Made by a program: the position numbers and the translations under genes. From NCBI GenBank assembly GCA_030674155.1, contig CM060344.1, positions 23,140,389-23,204,388 on the forward strand: a DNA stretch of 64,000 bases, written 5' to 3'. The notes below the pieces were generated by a model that saw nothing but the letters and a program-made list of their open reading frames with translations, searched no databases and was not told the DNA's origin. Numbering within the stretch: the first letter of the stretch is position 1; each line of letters opens with the position of its first letter. The DNA comes from Stramonita haemastoma (lineage: Eukaryota; Mollusca; Gastropoda; Neogastropoda; Muricidae). Shown in pieces: positions 10,733 through 21,305 of the stretch.

Positions 10733-11068
10733 ATTCTTTTTTTATTCGAGGATAATGGAATAAGATTTTTTTTGCTTTTTCATCCAGTCCCCGTGTGTAT
10801 GCAGTATTGTAAATCTTATCTGTTCCACGGCAACAATGGCCTACTCTTACGAAGAGCGAAACAGGATTTAACGTGTGCGCAAGATGTTCTGCGTGCTGTC
10901 GTACAGGGGGCCTCGGTTTAGAGTCTCACCCGAAAGATTTGTTAGGGAAAGTGGAGTCGGCATTGATGCTAACTACAGGGGGAAAATCCCTCCAAAGGGA
11001 ATCAGCTCGGGTCGTCAAATTGCAAAACGCAATGTTCTGACCACTAGGCTATCCCGTCTCCTCTTCGG
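10733..11068 (-). mobile_element. SINE family 1, full length (minus strand)
   Basis: Read on the minus strand, the element starts at the right end with a tRNA-like head containing TAGCCTAGTGG (RNA polymerase III A box) and a decayed B-box region. The body follows (TCTAAACCGAGGCCCCCTG, AACATCTTGCGCACACG, GTAAGAGTAGGCCATTG) and then the 3' end CATTATCCTCGAATAAA at the left. This is an intact tRNA-SINE layout. It abuts GA microsatellites on both sides. Confidence 0.85.
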
Positions 11069-11206
11069 GGAGGGAGGGAGGGAGGGAGGGAGGGAGGAGG
11101 GAGAAAAGAGAGGAGAGAGAGAGAGGGGAGAGAGGAGAGAGGAGGAGAGAGAGAGAGAGGAGGAGAGAGGGGAGGAGAGAGGAGAGAGAGAGAGAGAGAG
11201 AGAGTA
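11069..11206. repeat. (GGGA)n/(GA)n microsatellite
   Basis: Starts as GGGAGGGAGGGAGGG and passes into GAGAGA with GGAGAG interruptions. Confidence 0.95.
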
Positions 11207-11367
11207 TTAATGTTATGTATTCTTTTACCTTTTAGAAAACGCACAATTGTTATGGATGTGTTAGCCGTATGTCAAAGCGCTTTCCTCGCATTAACTGCTG
11301 ACCTTTTCTTTGGTCCAGGCCAACTACTACTGCTTCTGCAATTACTAACTATTTTTTTCATTTATAT

Positions 11368-11552
11368 GAAGAAGAAGAAGGAAGAAGAAGAAGAGGGAAG
11401 AAAAGAAGGAAGAAGAAGAGAAGGAGAAAAGGAAACGAAGAAGAAAAGAAGAAAGAAGAAGAACAGAGAAGAACAAAAAGAAAAGAGAACAAGAAAAACA
11501 AGGAACAAGAAGAACAAGAACAAGAACAAGAACAAGAACAAGAAAAGAAGAA
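11368..11552. repeat. Polypurine AAG/AAC-rich tract
   Basis: About 185 bp of GAAGAAGAAG that becomes (AACAAG)n near 11500-11545. Almost pure purine on the plus strand, apart from the AAC repeats. Confidence 0.9.
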
Positions 11553-12670
11553 TCGTGGTAATAATAATGCACCTTAATTACTCTATGTCTCTCGATATTA
11601 ACTTCCTGCTTCATTTGATGTCTTGCCTAGCTTCATATAAAGATATATATTACTACAATAAACTGCAGGTGAGATTTTGTTCATTTAAGGGCCTACAGGT
11701 ACAAGTAAAAAAAACTTTAATAGTATGGTGATGATTTCTAATTGTAATAATTCAGAAATCATTGGTACCAGCTTTAATCTTGACAGTACTTGACAAATCA
11801 GAGGGACATTCTATCAACTTTCATAACTTGTATTCACGCTTGCTGGTGCTTTATTTTCATTTATGTATAGGCTACAGGGATGCAAAATATCAAAAATGCA
11901 CCATAAAGGTGTGAAAGTTTTCTCTTTTTTTTGGTAAGTTATGGAACATAACATTCAACATAATCTAAGACTTCACAGTGGTACAACGAAAACCAAAAGC
12001 AAAAGTGAAGAAAACATCGCATGTGCACTTACCTCTGTGAGGTCTTGATACGTGTAACAGTCACGACGTCAGAGACAGGGCCAGAGAACTAAGATGACCC
12101 ACATGACTTCTGACATCTATGCTAAGACTTTTAAGGAATCAGGGCGAGAAGGGAGAGACCCGGAAGGTCGAGCAAATGCTTGAACAAAGTCTGAGGGCTG
12201 GATGTGTCCTTTCCCCTTCAGCACTGTGTGCAAGGGTTTTGCTGGCTGTGCCAGTTTAGGACACCAACCCCAATGTCGACGCCTAGTCTACCAATCTGTG
12301 TGATCACACAGTAAGGTTCAAAGGCTCCTGATGAAGTTCTGAAATCTGCGATCATTGAGCCTTACATAAAACTCCAGGGACGAATGATTTGAGCTTTGGA
12401 AATGTGAAAGACTGAGGTACATTTGTGGGACAGTATGCACACACACTTGACAGGTTGTACTCAGTACAAACATACCTGTGAAGTACGCATGGTAGCGGTT
12501 TTTATGGCAGGTGGCTTTGCATTTCTTACCTTTCACATGCTGCTGCATGTCGAATATCAGATGTCCACGAGACCCCAGTCCTTACTGCTCTCACTGCATT
12601 TGATCTCTGAATTGTTTCAGCCTAGTGGGAGCTGATCCTAGATTCCTGGGCAACAATGCTAGGCTCTGCA
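11553..12670. other. Unassigned sequence with one splice-donor-like site
   Basis: Looks single-copy and holds no domain I recognise. On the minus strand CACAGAG is followed by GTAAGTGC (donor GTAAGT at 12032-12027), the best splice-like signal in this stretch. A 15-bp palindromic word TTGTACTCAGTACAA lies near 12453. Confidence 0.4.
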
Positions 12671-12674
12671 TCGG

Positions 12675-13260
12675 ATTTGCTCTTCAGGGGCATGTCTTTC
12701 AGGAGCGTGCCTTCAGGGGCTTATTCTTCAGGAGTTTGCCCTTCAGGGGGTGGTTTTTCAGGAGTGTGCCCTTCAGGGGGTTGTCTTTCAGGAGCATGCC
12801 TTCGGGGCTTTCTTCAGGGTGTGCCCTTAGGGGTTGTCTTCAGGAGTGTGCCCTTCAGGGGCTGGTCTTCTAGGAGTGTGCCCTTCAGGGGCTGGTTGGT
12901 TTTGCCCTTGGGGCTTTTTGATTGGTTGCCCTTCAGGGGCTTGTTTTGCTGTTTTTTGTTTCCTTCAGGGGCTTGTTTTGATGCATGTTTTTGCCCTTCA
13001 GGGGCTGTTTTGCATGTTTCTGCCCTTCAGGGGCCTGTTTCTGCATGCAGGATGCTGCCCTTCAGGGGCCTGTTTTGCATGCAGGGTTTTGCCCTTCAGG
13101 GGCCTGTTTTGAATGTTTTTGCCCTTCAGGGGCCTGTTTTGCATGTTTCTGCCCTTCAGGGGCCTGTTTGATGCAGGTCTGCCCTTCAGGGGCCTGTTTT
13201 TGTTTGCTTCAGGGCTTTTGCTTGAGGGGCTGTCTTTGATGTTTTTTCAGGAGGCCATTT
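12675..13260 (+). repeat. 30-bp minisatellite (CCCTTCAGGGG family)
   Basis: Each unit carries CCCTTCAGGGG; an early interval such as 12730-12759 is exactly 30 bp. Two subtypes are seen: TTCAGGAGTGTGCCCTTCAG to about 12900, and GGCCTGTTTTGCATGTTTCT from about 12960. About 18 units. Because 30 is a multiple of 3, all three plus frames stay open and repeat a 10-residue motif (e.g. CPSGACFACF), yet no frame is favoured. CCC-TTCA-GGG is a small inverted repeat that could form a hairpin in each unit. Confidence 0.9.
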
Positions 13261-14230
13261 GGTTTTCACGACTTTCTAGGGACTTCTACCGAGTATACTG
13301 CCCTTCAGAAGTTCGACCCTTCAGGGCTGTGTTCAAGCATTGCTCCTTGTCTCCGGTTATTACCCGTCCTCCTATCGGTCTTACATAAGTCAGGTTAAGT
13401 CATGTGGGTGAGGACAAGTCACTGGGCCCTGTGCTCCAGCATCGTGCTGCTGGTGTCTTCACAGCCTGCAGTGGACAGGTCCAGGAGGAGTGGGGAAAGA
13501 CCTGGTGGAAAAAACATGAGCAACTGGCTACTACAGATCTATAGCACAATACCATGGCAAAAACTGTGAGCGGTGCTCAAAGCTTTGTTTTTTAATTATG
13601 GGTTTTCATTACTTTACTTTGTTCCATGATCCTGTCTTTTCATCATCTCTTTCGGCAGATCCTTTAGAAATAATTATGAAAAAAAAGTCTTCTGGCGTGC
13701 GTGCAAGAGTCCTACCAAAAGGTCTTCTGACATGTGTTCAACATGTTCTGCACACGTTCGCACACAGAACCTGGGTTCAGAGTCTTGTCTGAAGAACTTA
13801 CAGGGTATGAAGTTCGAACAATATTTTTTTGTTGCATCTTCTGTGACGTTTCAGTCCTACTGTTCCCGCCCTGCTAATTTCAATCTTTCCGCCACAGCCA
13901 TGCAAAGACATGTGTGGCATTTTCAGGGTCAAAAGTCCATAGGGAGACTATCAACGTCAGGCCGCCATGGGGCCACCAGCCAGAGGGGCAAGAAAAAAAA
14001 TATCACTGTTGCCGGGGAAAAGTTTGATACTAGTCTATGGCAAATTTCATGGTCAATACCTTGTGGATGCTTTTGAAGTTGGTTTTACCATTAAAAAAAT
14101 CTACTGAAGGGAAATGCATTAGCATGTATTATAGATGCCCCTCCCACAGTCGAAACCAATTTTTAGTGAAAAAATACTTTGATCTATACATTTCCTAGTA
14201 CTATAGCTCTTGAAAATTGAGTTTAATTCT
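13261..14230. other. Unassigned sequence with a SINE fragment
   Basis: Apart from a minus-strand SINE family 1 scrap at about 13725-13800 (ACATGTTCTGCACACGTTCG, GGTTCAGAGTCTTGTC), I see no repeat or gene. Confidence 0.4.
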
Positions 14231-14335
14231 ATTTCCAGTCACAGCATATTTATCTGCGTGAAATTTGGGCTTCTCTCCCAGGAGGGAGAGAGTGCGTTGC
14301 CACAAAAAGCAGTGCCATTCATTAAAAAATAAAAA
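14215..14335 (-). mobile_element. SINE family 2, 3' fragment (minus strand)
   Basis: Minus-strand copy of the 3' end: the plus strand reads CAGTCACAGCATATTTATCT, then GGGCTTCTCTCCCAGGAGGG, then GCGTTGCCACAAAAAGCAGT. It matches the reverse complement of the 3' part of the element at 660-966. Confidence 0.75.
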
Positions 14336-14849
14336 GGTCCTGCTTTTAAATGTATCTGCTTCCCATTAGAATGCCTTTTTCTACAGAATTTTGATAGAGA
14401 ACACTTTCCTGGTGTCATGGGTTCTTTTACTTGCTCTGAATGCGTGTTGCATGCAAGACCTTGTTCACTATTTGATCCGAAAGACGTGCACACAGATCAC
14501 CACTCACAGTCTAGTGGATGGGGTAAATTTTCGGCAAAAACGGGGATAAAACGCAAGAACACTGATCCCCCCAATTACCAGTAATGGACAACAATGACAT
14601 CATCGATAGAAGCGATAATATAAGATTCAAATCCTCCAGTCTTTAACACATGAATAATGACACGCAACTTTATTGTATTAAAATATCGATTATTTATTTA
14701 TTTATTTACTTATTGTCCATATTTTTCTCTCAAGAAAAGGCCAAGCACAACTCATAAATTTAGAGTCAAGCAATTCTAAACTCGTTGACAACAAATGTTT
14801 AATATCAGCAAGTGTGGATAGACTTTAAAATAATCTACAACAACAACAC
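14336..14849. other. Unassigned AT-rich sequence
   Basis: No gene or known repeat. A short (TTTA)n tract lies at about 14690-14712. Confidence 0.4.
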
Positions 14850-15050
14850 GTTAAAACTGTTCCGCCTTTGGGAAGAGTTGGCCATTCTGTGCCCGTAGGA
14901 ACGGATGATATTTTTTTTAGAACCGCACGCCCATAGGTGTTGTGTTTAGACATAATTCTTGATCTCGGAATGCGGCTACCTTAACGGTGGGTAAAAACGG
15001 TGGCTTACACAAAATCTCAACTTCAGTGAACCTTGGAGCACTAGCGGGAG
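14850..15050 (+). mobile_element. SINE family 1-related, 3' half (plus strand)
   Basis: Contains ACTGTTCCGCCTTTGGGAAG, CCGTAGGAACGGATGA and then a distinctive 3' module: CGGAATGCGGCTACCTTAAC, GGTGGGTAAAAACGG, CACAAAATCTCAAC, CCTTGGAGCACTAGC. The 3' module recurs at 32125-32250 (minus), 37680-37765 (plus), 39560-39612 (plus) and 62965-63090 (minus), so family 1 exists with at least two alternative 3' ends. Confidence 0.75.
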
Positions 15051-15189
15051 AAGGAAAACAATGATAGATGTTAAAATTCACAAACATTTAGACAACAGGC
15101 AAAATAAAAACATTACTCCATCTATCCTTATTGTCAGTTCTGTTGTGAAAACATCAAAACTGCCCTGCAAAAACTTTCAGCAAGAAATA

Positions 15190-15320
15190 TTTATTTTATT
15201 TTATTTTATTTATACCACTTTATGTCACAGCAGATTTCTGTGCCTGAAAGTCGGGCTGCTCTCCCCGGGAGAGCGCGTCGCCACATGTGCAGCGTCTACC
15301 CATTATTTTTTTTCTCAGGG
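15190..15320 (-). mobile_element. SINE family 2, 3' fragment with tail (minus strand)
   Basis: The plus strand reads (TTTTA)n at 15190-15213 (the minus-strand A-rich tail), then TGTCACAGCAGATTTCTGTG, GGCTGCTCTCCCCGGGAGAG and GCGTCGCCACATGTGCAGCG. The CTCTCCCCGGGAGAG stem is nearly perfect here. Confidence 0.85.
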
Positions 15321-15364
15321 ATGGTGTCTAAACACGACACCTGTGTGCATGCTGGGTTTTTTTT

Positions 15365-15515
15365 TTATATTTTGTCATCCCTCCTACCGGCACACGATGG
15401 CCTGCTCTTCCAAAAGGCGGAACGTGGTTTTAACGTGTGTGCAAGATGTTCTGCGTGCGTTCACACACTGGGCCTCGGTTTATAGTCTCATCCGAATGAC
15501 TTTGACATTCAGTTC
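15365..15515 (-). mobile_element. SINE family 1 body fragment (minus strand)
   Basis: The plus strand shows CACACGATGGCCTGCTCTTC, GGCGGAACGTGG, AACGTGTGTGCAAGATGTTC, GGGCCTCGGTTTATAGTCTC and ATCCGAATGACTTTG. It lacks both the tRNA head and the 3' tail. Confidence 0.8.
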
Positions 15516-15819
15516 GATGCATGAACATGTCTTAAAAACAAGATGTCTATTTGCACCTGTGGGTGTAAGGATGCCTGCCTACCTTTAAATATAAAGATCG
15601 TGTATCCAAAACATCTTTCTTTTTCCATTTCCCAATTCTACAGCTCTCTATTTGACAATATTGAAAAACCGGCTGTAAGAAGGAGGAGAGCATCTGAATA
15701 TCTTTCCCATTATAATAGGAGTAAGGGTTTAGCTTTCTCTAGGGAAGGGGTAGGGATGAGTTAGGGGTGGTGGGTGTGGTTAGATCTTTTAAATTCACAC
15801 TTAAAACTTTCCTTTTAGT

Positions 15820-15835
15820 GTCCTGTGTGTGTGTG

Positions 15836-15879
<44 letters not shown>

Positions 15880-15888
15880 TGTGTGTGT

Positions 15889-15925
<37 letters not shown>
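15820..15925. repeat. (TG)n microsatellite
   Basis: About 105 bp of TG with three TGG/TTG interruptions. Confidence 0.97.
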
Positions 15926-15928
<3 letters not shown>

Positions 15929-16765
15929 GAAGGATGCCTATTGGTGACAGTACCAAACCATTTTGGTTCATGACAACTGTGCCCTCCAATTTGCAACACC
16001 ACAGAATAGGCCTGGTGGGTTTATGACACAACTAGACCACATCAGACTGTTAGTTAAGTGAATATTTGTGAATAATACACCAGATCACTCCTTGCCTTCA
16101 AGAGCAGCATTTCTCGGCTGTAGTTGTCAAGACATTTACAAAAGCAGGTTTTTCCACCCAAGTTCTAATACAAATATCAATCAATACTTTACGGTCTTGT
16201 TACTAAGTAGCTACTTCTAACTAAAAAGTTACTTACCAGTACTGCTCTCCTTCATAGTCTTTAAAAAAAAAAGAAGACAAAAGCCCAAACGTGATGTTGA
16301 TGTTCAGAATCCCACACATCTTGTTTTTCCAGCTGGTCAAGTGGTCCACACTGCATGCAGATGTCAGGCGGTTTGAAATGGCAAAGAAAAAAAAGAAAAA
16401 AGAAAAATCACATCAACTCACCTCACCTACCTCCACAGAGACATGATTTGCACGTGTAGTGTTGTGTCCCTAAATGTGTTTACTGTCCCATAACTGAAGT
16501 CAGACCTTCAAGTGCAAAACAACCCCAACCTGGTCTAAATGAAACTGGAAATTATTTCTAAACTGCCGAGCACACCGCTTTCTGTCAATACGCTTGAAAA
16601 CGACTCAAAATGATAGCCATAAAAAGATACTATCTAGACAAAAGATCAAACTCAAAACGAGTGCCAGACTTCCTGACTTTCCGAGTAAACTCTGTTGTTC
16701 TATTGATAGGCACGCTCCTAAAGAGAATGTCAGAATCAGATTCCTTTGTTTAGCATATTGCAGCC
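15926..16765. other. Unassigned sequence with splice-like signals
   Basis: Looks single-copy. On the minus strand a pyrimidine tract and TTAAAG are followed by a 22-nt stretch (16258-16237) and a GTAAGT donor, resembling a microexon. Another donor-like GTAGGT/GTGAGT cluster lies on the minus strand near 16420-16435. No protein domain supports either. Confidence 0.35.
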
Positions 16766-16769
16766 TGTG

Positions 16770-18190
16770 TACTGACAGCTGTTCTGTAGTGCATCATATT
16801 GTACATTATTATCATTAATATTATGTGTAATACTATTTATTGTTGTGTACACTGTGTCAGCTTTCATTCTGACAGATTTTGCTATATTCAAGGCAGGCTG
16901 CCCTCTTCGAGGCTGTGGTGTCGCCACAAGACAGCGCCATGCAGATCAAAGATGATAGTAAAGTGTGTATGAATACTGTAGAGCACTCTCATGATGCCGT
17001 GGGCTCTGTTACTGCGCAAAAGTTGGGGTAGGACGAGACTCAAACAGGCCTTTTCGTCACATCTCGATATGCGCCATATTCTTGGGTTGTGCATGCGAGT
17101 GTGCATAAGTGCACGCGCTAGTTTTTGTGCGGGATTTTTTTTTTGTTTGTGCGTGTGGTGACGGTACTGCACTGTGCTGTGCGGTGGTGCATCATATAGT
17201 ACACTATCATTAATATTATGTGTAATACTATGTATTGTTGCGTACACTGTACCAGTTTTCGTCCCACAGACTTCGTATATTGAGCTAGCTGCCTCCTTTG
17301 GGGCTGTGGTCTCGCCACAAGACCAGTGCCATGCATATGAAAGATGCTAGGAAAGTGTGTATGCATACAGTACAGCACCCTCTTGTCATATCTCGAAATA
17401 CGCTTTATTCCGAGGGAGTAGGGCGTGGGGTATGCACGCCCATGCTTGCATGGGATGTGTTTGCGTATTTTTGTGCGTGTGCATGTGGCGGTGGCCCTGC
17501 ACTTAGCCCTGGTGCATCATAACCATTGTATATTAGGACCCTATCAATGATATTCTATGTACTACTATGTATTATTGCGTACACTGCACCAGCTTTCGTT
17601 CGAACAAAATTTGCTATATTAAAGCCGGACTGCCCTCTTCTGGGCTGTGGTGTCACCACAAGACCGGTGCCACCCACATCAAAGAAGCTAGTATATTATT
17701 ATATATATATTTTTTATTTTATTCTTTTATATCGAGGATAACAGAATAAGCAAGCATGTGCTTTTTTTCATCCGGTCCCGTGTGTATGCAGTTTTTGTAA
17801 ATATTGTCATCTGTTCCCACCGGCACACGATGGCCTACTCTTACGACAAGCGGAACAGGATTTAACGTGTGCGCAAGATGTTCTGCGTGCGTTCGCACAC
17901 GGGGCCTCGGTTTAAAGTCTCATCCGAAGGACTTTTGGGGAGAGTGGAGTCGGCACTGATGTTAACTCCAGGAGAAAAATTTCCTCGACCGGACTCGAAC
18001 CCGGGTCGTCAAATTGCCAGCGCAATGTTCTGACCACTAGGCTATCCGTCCCCGTAGTAAAGTGTGTAAGCGTGCAGTAAAGCACTCTTTTGGTGCCCTG
18101 GGCTCTGTTATTATGGAAAAGTCGGGGTAGGACGGAATTCAAACTGGCCCTTCGTCACATCTTCTCGAAATACGCCTTATTCTTGGTATG
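16770..18190 (+). repeat. ~395-bp satellite, block A (plus orientation)
   Basis: About 3.5 monomers. The anchor GTGCATCAT recurs at about 16793, 17190 and 17512 (spacings about 397 and 322 bp). Each monomer then has a CAGCTTTCGTTC-type word, CTGCCCTCTTC, GGGCTGTGGTGTCGCCACAA, GCGCCAT and GGGCTCTGTTA. A SINE splits the last monomer at 17705-18055. It is the same family as the 20.1-27.3 kb blocks but a distinct subfamily with an ATTAATATTATGTGTAATAC spacer. Confidence 0.85.
17705..18055 (-). mobile_element. SINE family 1, full length, inserted in the satellite (minus strand)
   Basis: The tRNA-like head is at the right: on the minus strand TAGCCTAGTGG (A box) and GGGTTCGAGTCC (B box). The body and the TTATCCTCGATATAAAAGAA-type 3' end with an AT tail are at the left. 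The insertion splits the satellite word GCTAGTAAAGTGTG: TAGTA is present on both sides (17697-17701 and about 18055-18059), a short target-site duplication. A conserved hairpin word AAGCACATG...TGCTT lies near the 3' end. Best-preserved copy in the window. Confidence 0.9.
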
Positions 18191-18512
18191 CATAAAATTT
18201 AACAATTTGACGACACGGGTTCGATTCCGTTCGAGGGATTTTTCCCCTGAAGTTAACATCAGTGCTGACTCCACTCTCCCCAAAAGTCCTTCGGATGAGA
18301 CTATAAACCGAGGCCCAGTGTGCAAATGCACGCACAACATCTTGCGTACATGTTAAATCCTCTTCCGCTTTTCGTAAGAGTAGGCCATCGTGTGCCGGTA
18401 GGAACAGATGACAAGATTTACAAAACTGCATACACACGGGGACTGGATGGCAAAAAGCACATGAGTGCTTATTCCATTGTCCTCGGTATAAAAGAGTAAA
18501 TGAATATAAAAG
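18190..18512 (+). mobile_element. SINE family 1, 5'-truncated within the tRNA head (plus strand)
   Basis: Begins inside the head (ATTTGACGACACGGGTTCGA), keeping the B box GGTTCGATTCC but not the A box. It continues through TTAACATCAGTGCTGACTCC, GTCCTTCGGATGAGACTATA, AACATCTTGCGTACATGTTA, GAGTAGGCCATCGTGTGCCG and GAACAGATGACAAGATTTAC to CCATTGTCCTCGGTATAAAA. It abuts the end of satellite block A. Confidence 0.88.
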
Positions 18513-18906
<394 letters not shown>

Positions 18907-19400
18907 ACAATCATATACAAAATTCATTAAAAAAACAAAAAAAAAAACCCGGAATACATAAGAAAGCACCTGTGGGTTGTATGTATTTTGCATGTTTTCC
19001 TAGTTGAATTTTGATTGTGTCCATTTTATTATTTCTTTCTTGTATTGTCTGTCTGTCTTGTCCTGTACGAGTCTTTCTTCTCTGTATCGCCAGTTATTTG
19101 ATAAAGGTAGTGGACAGATGTACGACTCTCAGACTAACAGACACACTGATAGACAGGGAAGCAGCATATACTACACAAACCACACAACAAAAGGTGTGTG
19201 AGGACCAGTTTAAAATATATAAAAGAATTATAACTATGCTAGCGACATACAATTTTTAAAACACAGTTTTATCATGATATGTGTATGTTTGTCTATATGA
19301 ATATGCAGTAAGACTTTTGTGTTATAGGTCTGACTTGATATTCTTCCTTCCTTTTTCATGTTGCTCATATTTTTTTTTGTCTGACCATGACACTATCTGA
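18907..19400. other. Unassigned sequence
   Basis: No gene or repeat family recognised. Confidence 0.4.
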
Positions 19401-19403
19401 GTT

Positions 19404-19493
19404 TGGTGGTGTGTGGTGGTTGTTGTTGGTGGTGGTGGTTGGTGGTAGGTGGTGGTGGTGGTGTGGTGTGGTGTGGTGGTGGTGTGTGGACCT
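19404..19493. repeat. (TGG)n/(GTGG)n microsatellite
   Basis: About 90 bp of TGG/TGTGG/TGTTGG words. Confidence 0.9.
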
Positions 19494-19591
19494 GAGTGTT
19501 TTCTCTTTTTTTGTTTTTCAACCAGTTTCTTCTTAAGAATAGAAATACATACCAAGAATTTGGTATTGAAAAAGGCTGCTTTTAGTGTGGT

Positions 19592-19746
19592 TTCTTATCA
19601 CTATCTATCTATCTATCATATTATCTATCATATCTATCTTCTATTATTATCTATCTATCTATCTATTCTATTATCTATCTATCTATCTATCTATCATTAT
19701 CTTCTATCTTCTCTATCTTCTTCTTCTTCTTCTATTATCTGTTTCT

Positions 19747-19779
<33 letters not shown>

Positions 19780-19797
19780 TGTCTGATCTATCTATGT
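19592..19797. repeat. (TATC)n microsatellite
   Basis: Tetranucleotide TATC array with ATTATC and a short TTC interruption; about 205 bp. Confidence 0.95.
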
Positions 19798-19799
19798 TG

Positions 19800-19908
19800 A
19801 TGTATGTTTATGTATGTTATGTATGTTGTTGTCATGTTGTTGTATTGTTTATGTAGGGTGTATGTATGTATGTATGTATGTATGTATGTATGTATGTATG
19901 TATGTATG

Positions 19909-19956
<48 letters not shown>

Positions 19957-20125
19957 ATGATTGTCATGTCATGTTGCATGTATGATGTATGCATGTATGT
20001 ATGTATGTATGTATGTATGTATGTATGTATGTATGATGTATGTATGTTTATGTATTATGTATGTATGTATGGTATGTATGTATGTATTAGTATGTATGTA
20101 TGTATGTATGTATGTTATAAACATA
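19800..20125. repeat. (TATG)n-(CTGT)n-(TATG)n compound microsatellite
   Basis: TATG/TGTATGT to about 19909, CTGT to about 19957, then TATG with ATGATG interruptions to about 20115. It runs directly into the inverted satellite block. Confidence 0.95.
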
Positions 20126-21305
20126 CATGCACGCACACAAACAAACACACTGACAAACACCTGCGCATGCGCGCGTGCGCGCACGCATACCCACCCTCGG
20201 CCAAAAAGATGCGGTTTTGGGTAAAGACGGGACCCAAAGAGTCGTTTTCAGGCCCGTCCTACCCCAACTTTTGCACGGTTAGAGACCCCAAGGCACCAAG
20301 ACAATATGGCACTGTATGCATACACCCTATCCTGCAGTTTTCCAGGTGTGTGGCGCTGGACTCGTGGCGATTCCGCGGCCCTCAAGAGCTGAGAAAGCTA
20401 GTTTCTTGCAAGGAAATCTGCTACGGAGTACGCAACAAAAACCAAGCAGGGCGCACAATAATAAAGCCAATATACAGCAATATCATGCACCAAAGCCAAG
20501 TGCAGGGTCCCCTCCACATACACGCACACAGCAAACACACTGACAACACCTGCGCGCGCGCACGTGCGCGCAAGCATACCCAGCCCCCGGCCAAAAAGGT
20601 GCGGTTTGGGGCAAGGACTGGACCCAAAGAGTCGTTTTCAGGCCCGTCCTACCCCAACTTTTGCACGGTTACAGACCCCAAGGCACCAAGACAATAATTA
20701 TGGCACTGTATGCATACACCCTATCCTGCAGTTTTCCAGGTGTATGGCGCGGACTCGTGGCGACTTCGCGGCCTCAAGAGCTGAGAAGGCTAGTTTCTTG
20801 CAAGGAAATCTGCTACGGTGTACGCAACAAAAACCAAGCAGGGCGCACAAAATAATGACAATATACAGCAAATCATGCACCACAGCTAAGTGCAGGGTCC
20901 CCTCCATATGCGTGTACACAAACAAACACACTGACAAACACCTGTGCGCGCACGCGTGCGCGCACGCATACCCCCTCGGCCAAAAAGGTGCCGTTTGGGG
21001 CAAAGAGGGGACCCAAAGAGTCGTTTTCAGGCCTGTCCTACCCCAACTTTTGCACGGTTGCAGACCCCAAGGCACCAAGACAATATGGCACTGTATGCAT
21101 ACACCCTCTCCTACCATTTTCCATGTGTGTGGCGTCGGACTCGTGGCGAATCCGCGACCTCAAGAGCTGAGAAAGCTAGTTCCTTGCAAGGAAATCTGCT
21201 AAGGTGTATGCAACAAAAACCAAGCAGGGTGCACGATAATAATGACAATACACATGTGTAGCAATATCATGCACCACAGCCAAATGCAGGGTCCCCTCCA
21301 CATGC
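20126..21305 (-). repeat. ~390-bp satellite, block B (inverted orientation)
   Basis: Three monomers in reverse orientation relative to blocks A and C. The anchor complement ATCATGCACCA recurs at about 20485, 20873 and 21267 (spacings about 390 bp). Each has CAAACACACTGACAAACACC, an alternating GCGCGCACGCG stretch, GGTGCGGTTTGGGGCAA, CCCAAAGAGTCGTTTTCAGG, CCCCAACTTTTGCACGGTTA and GTATGCATACACCCT. The reverse complement matches the block C unit motif by motif. Confidence 0.9.

Noticed and set aside
10995..11060. tRNA-like sequences (A and B boxes) at 11.0, 18.0, 18.2, 27.6, 32.55, 56.4 and 59.6 kb considered as tRNA genes
   Set aside because: Each is fused to a SINE body, lacks a complete cloverleaf and acceptor stem pairing, and is repeated in the window. 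They are SINE heads.
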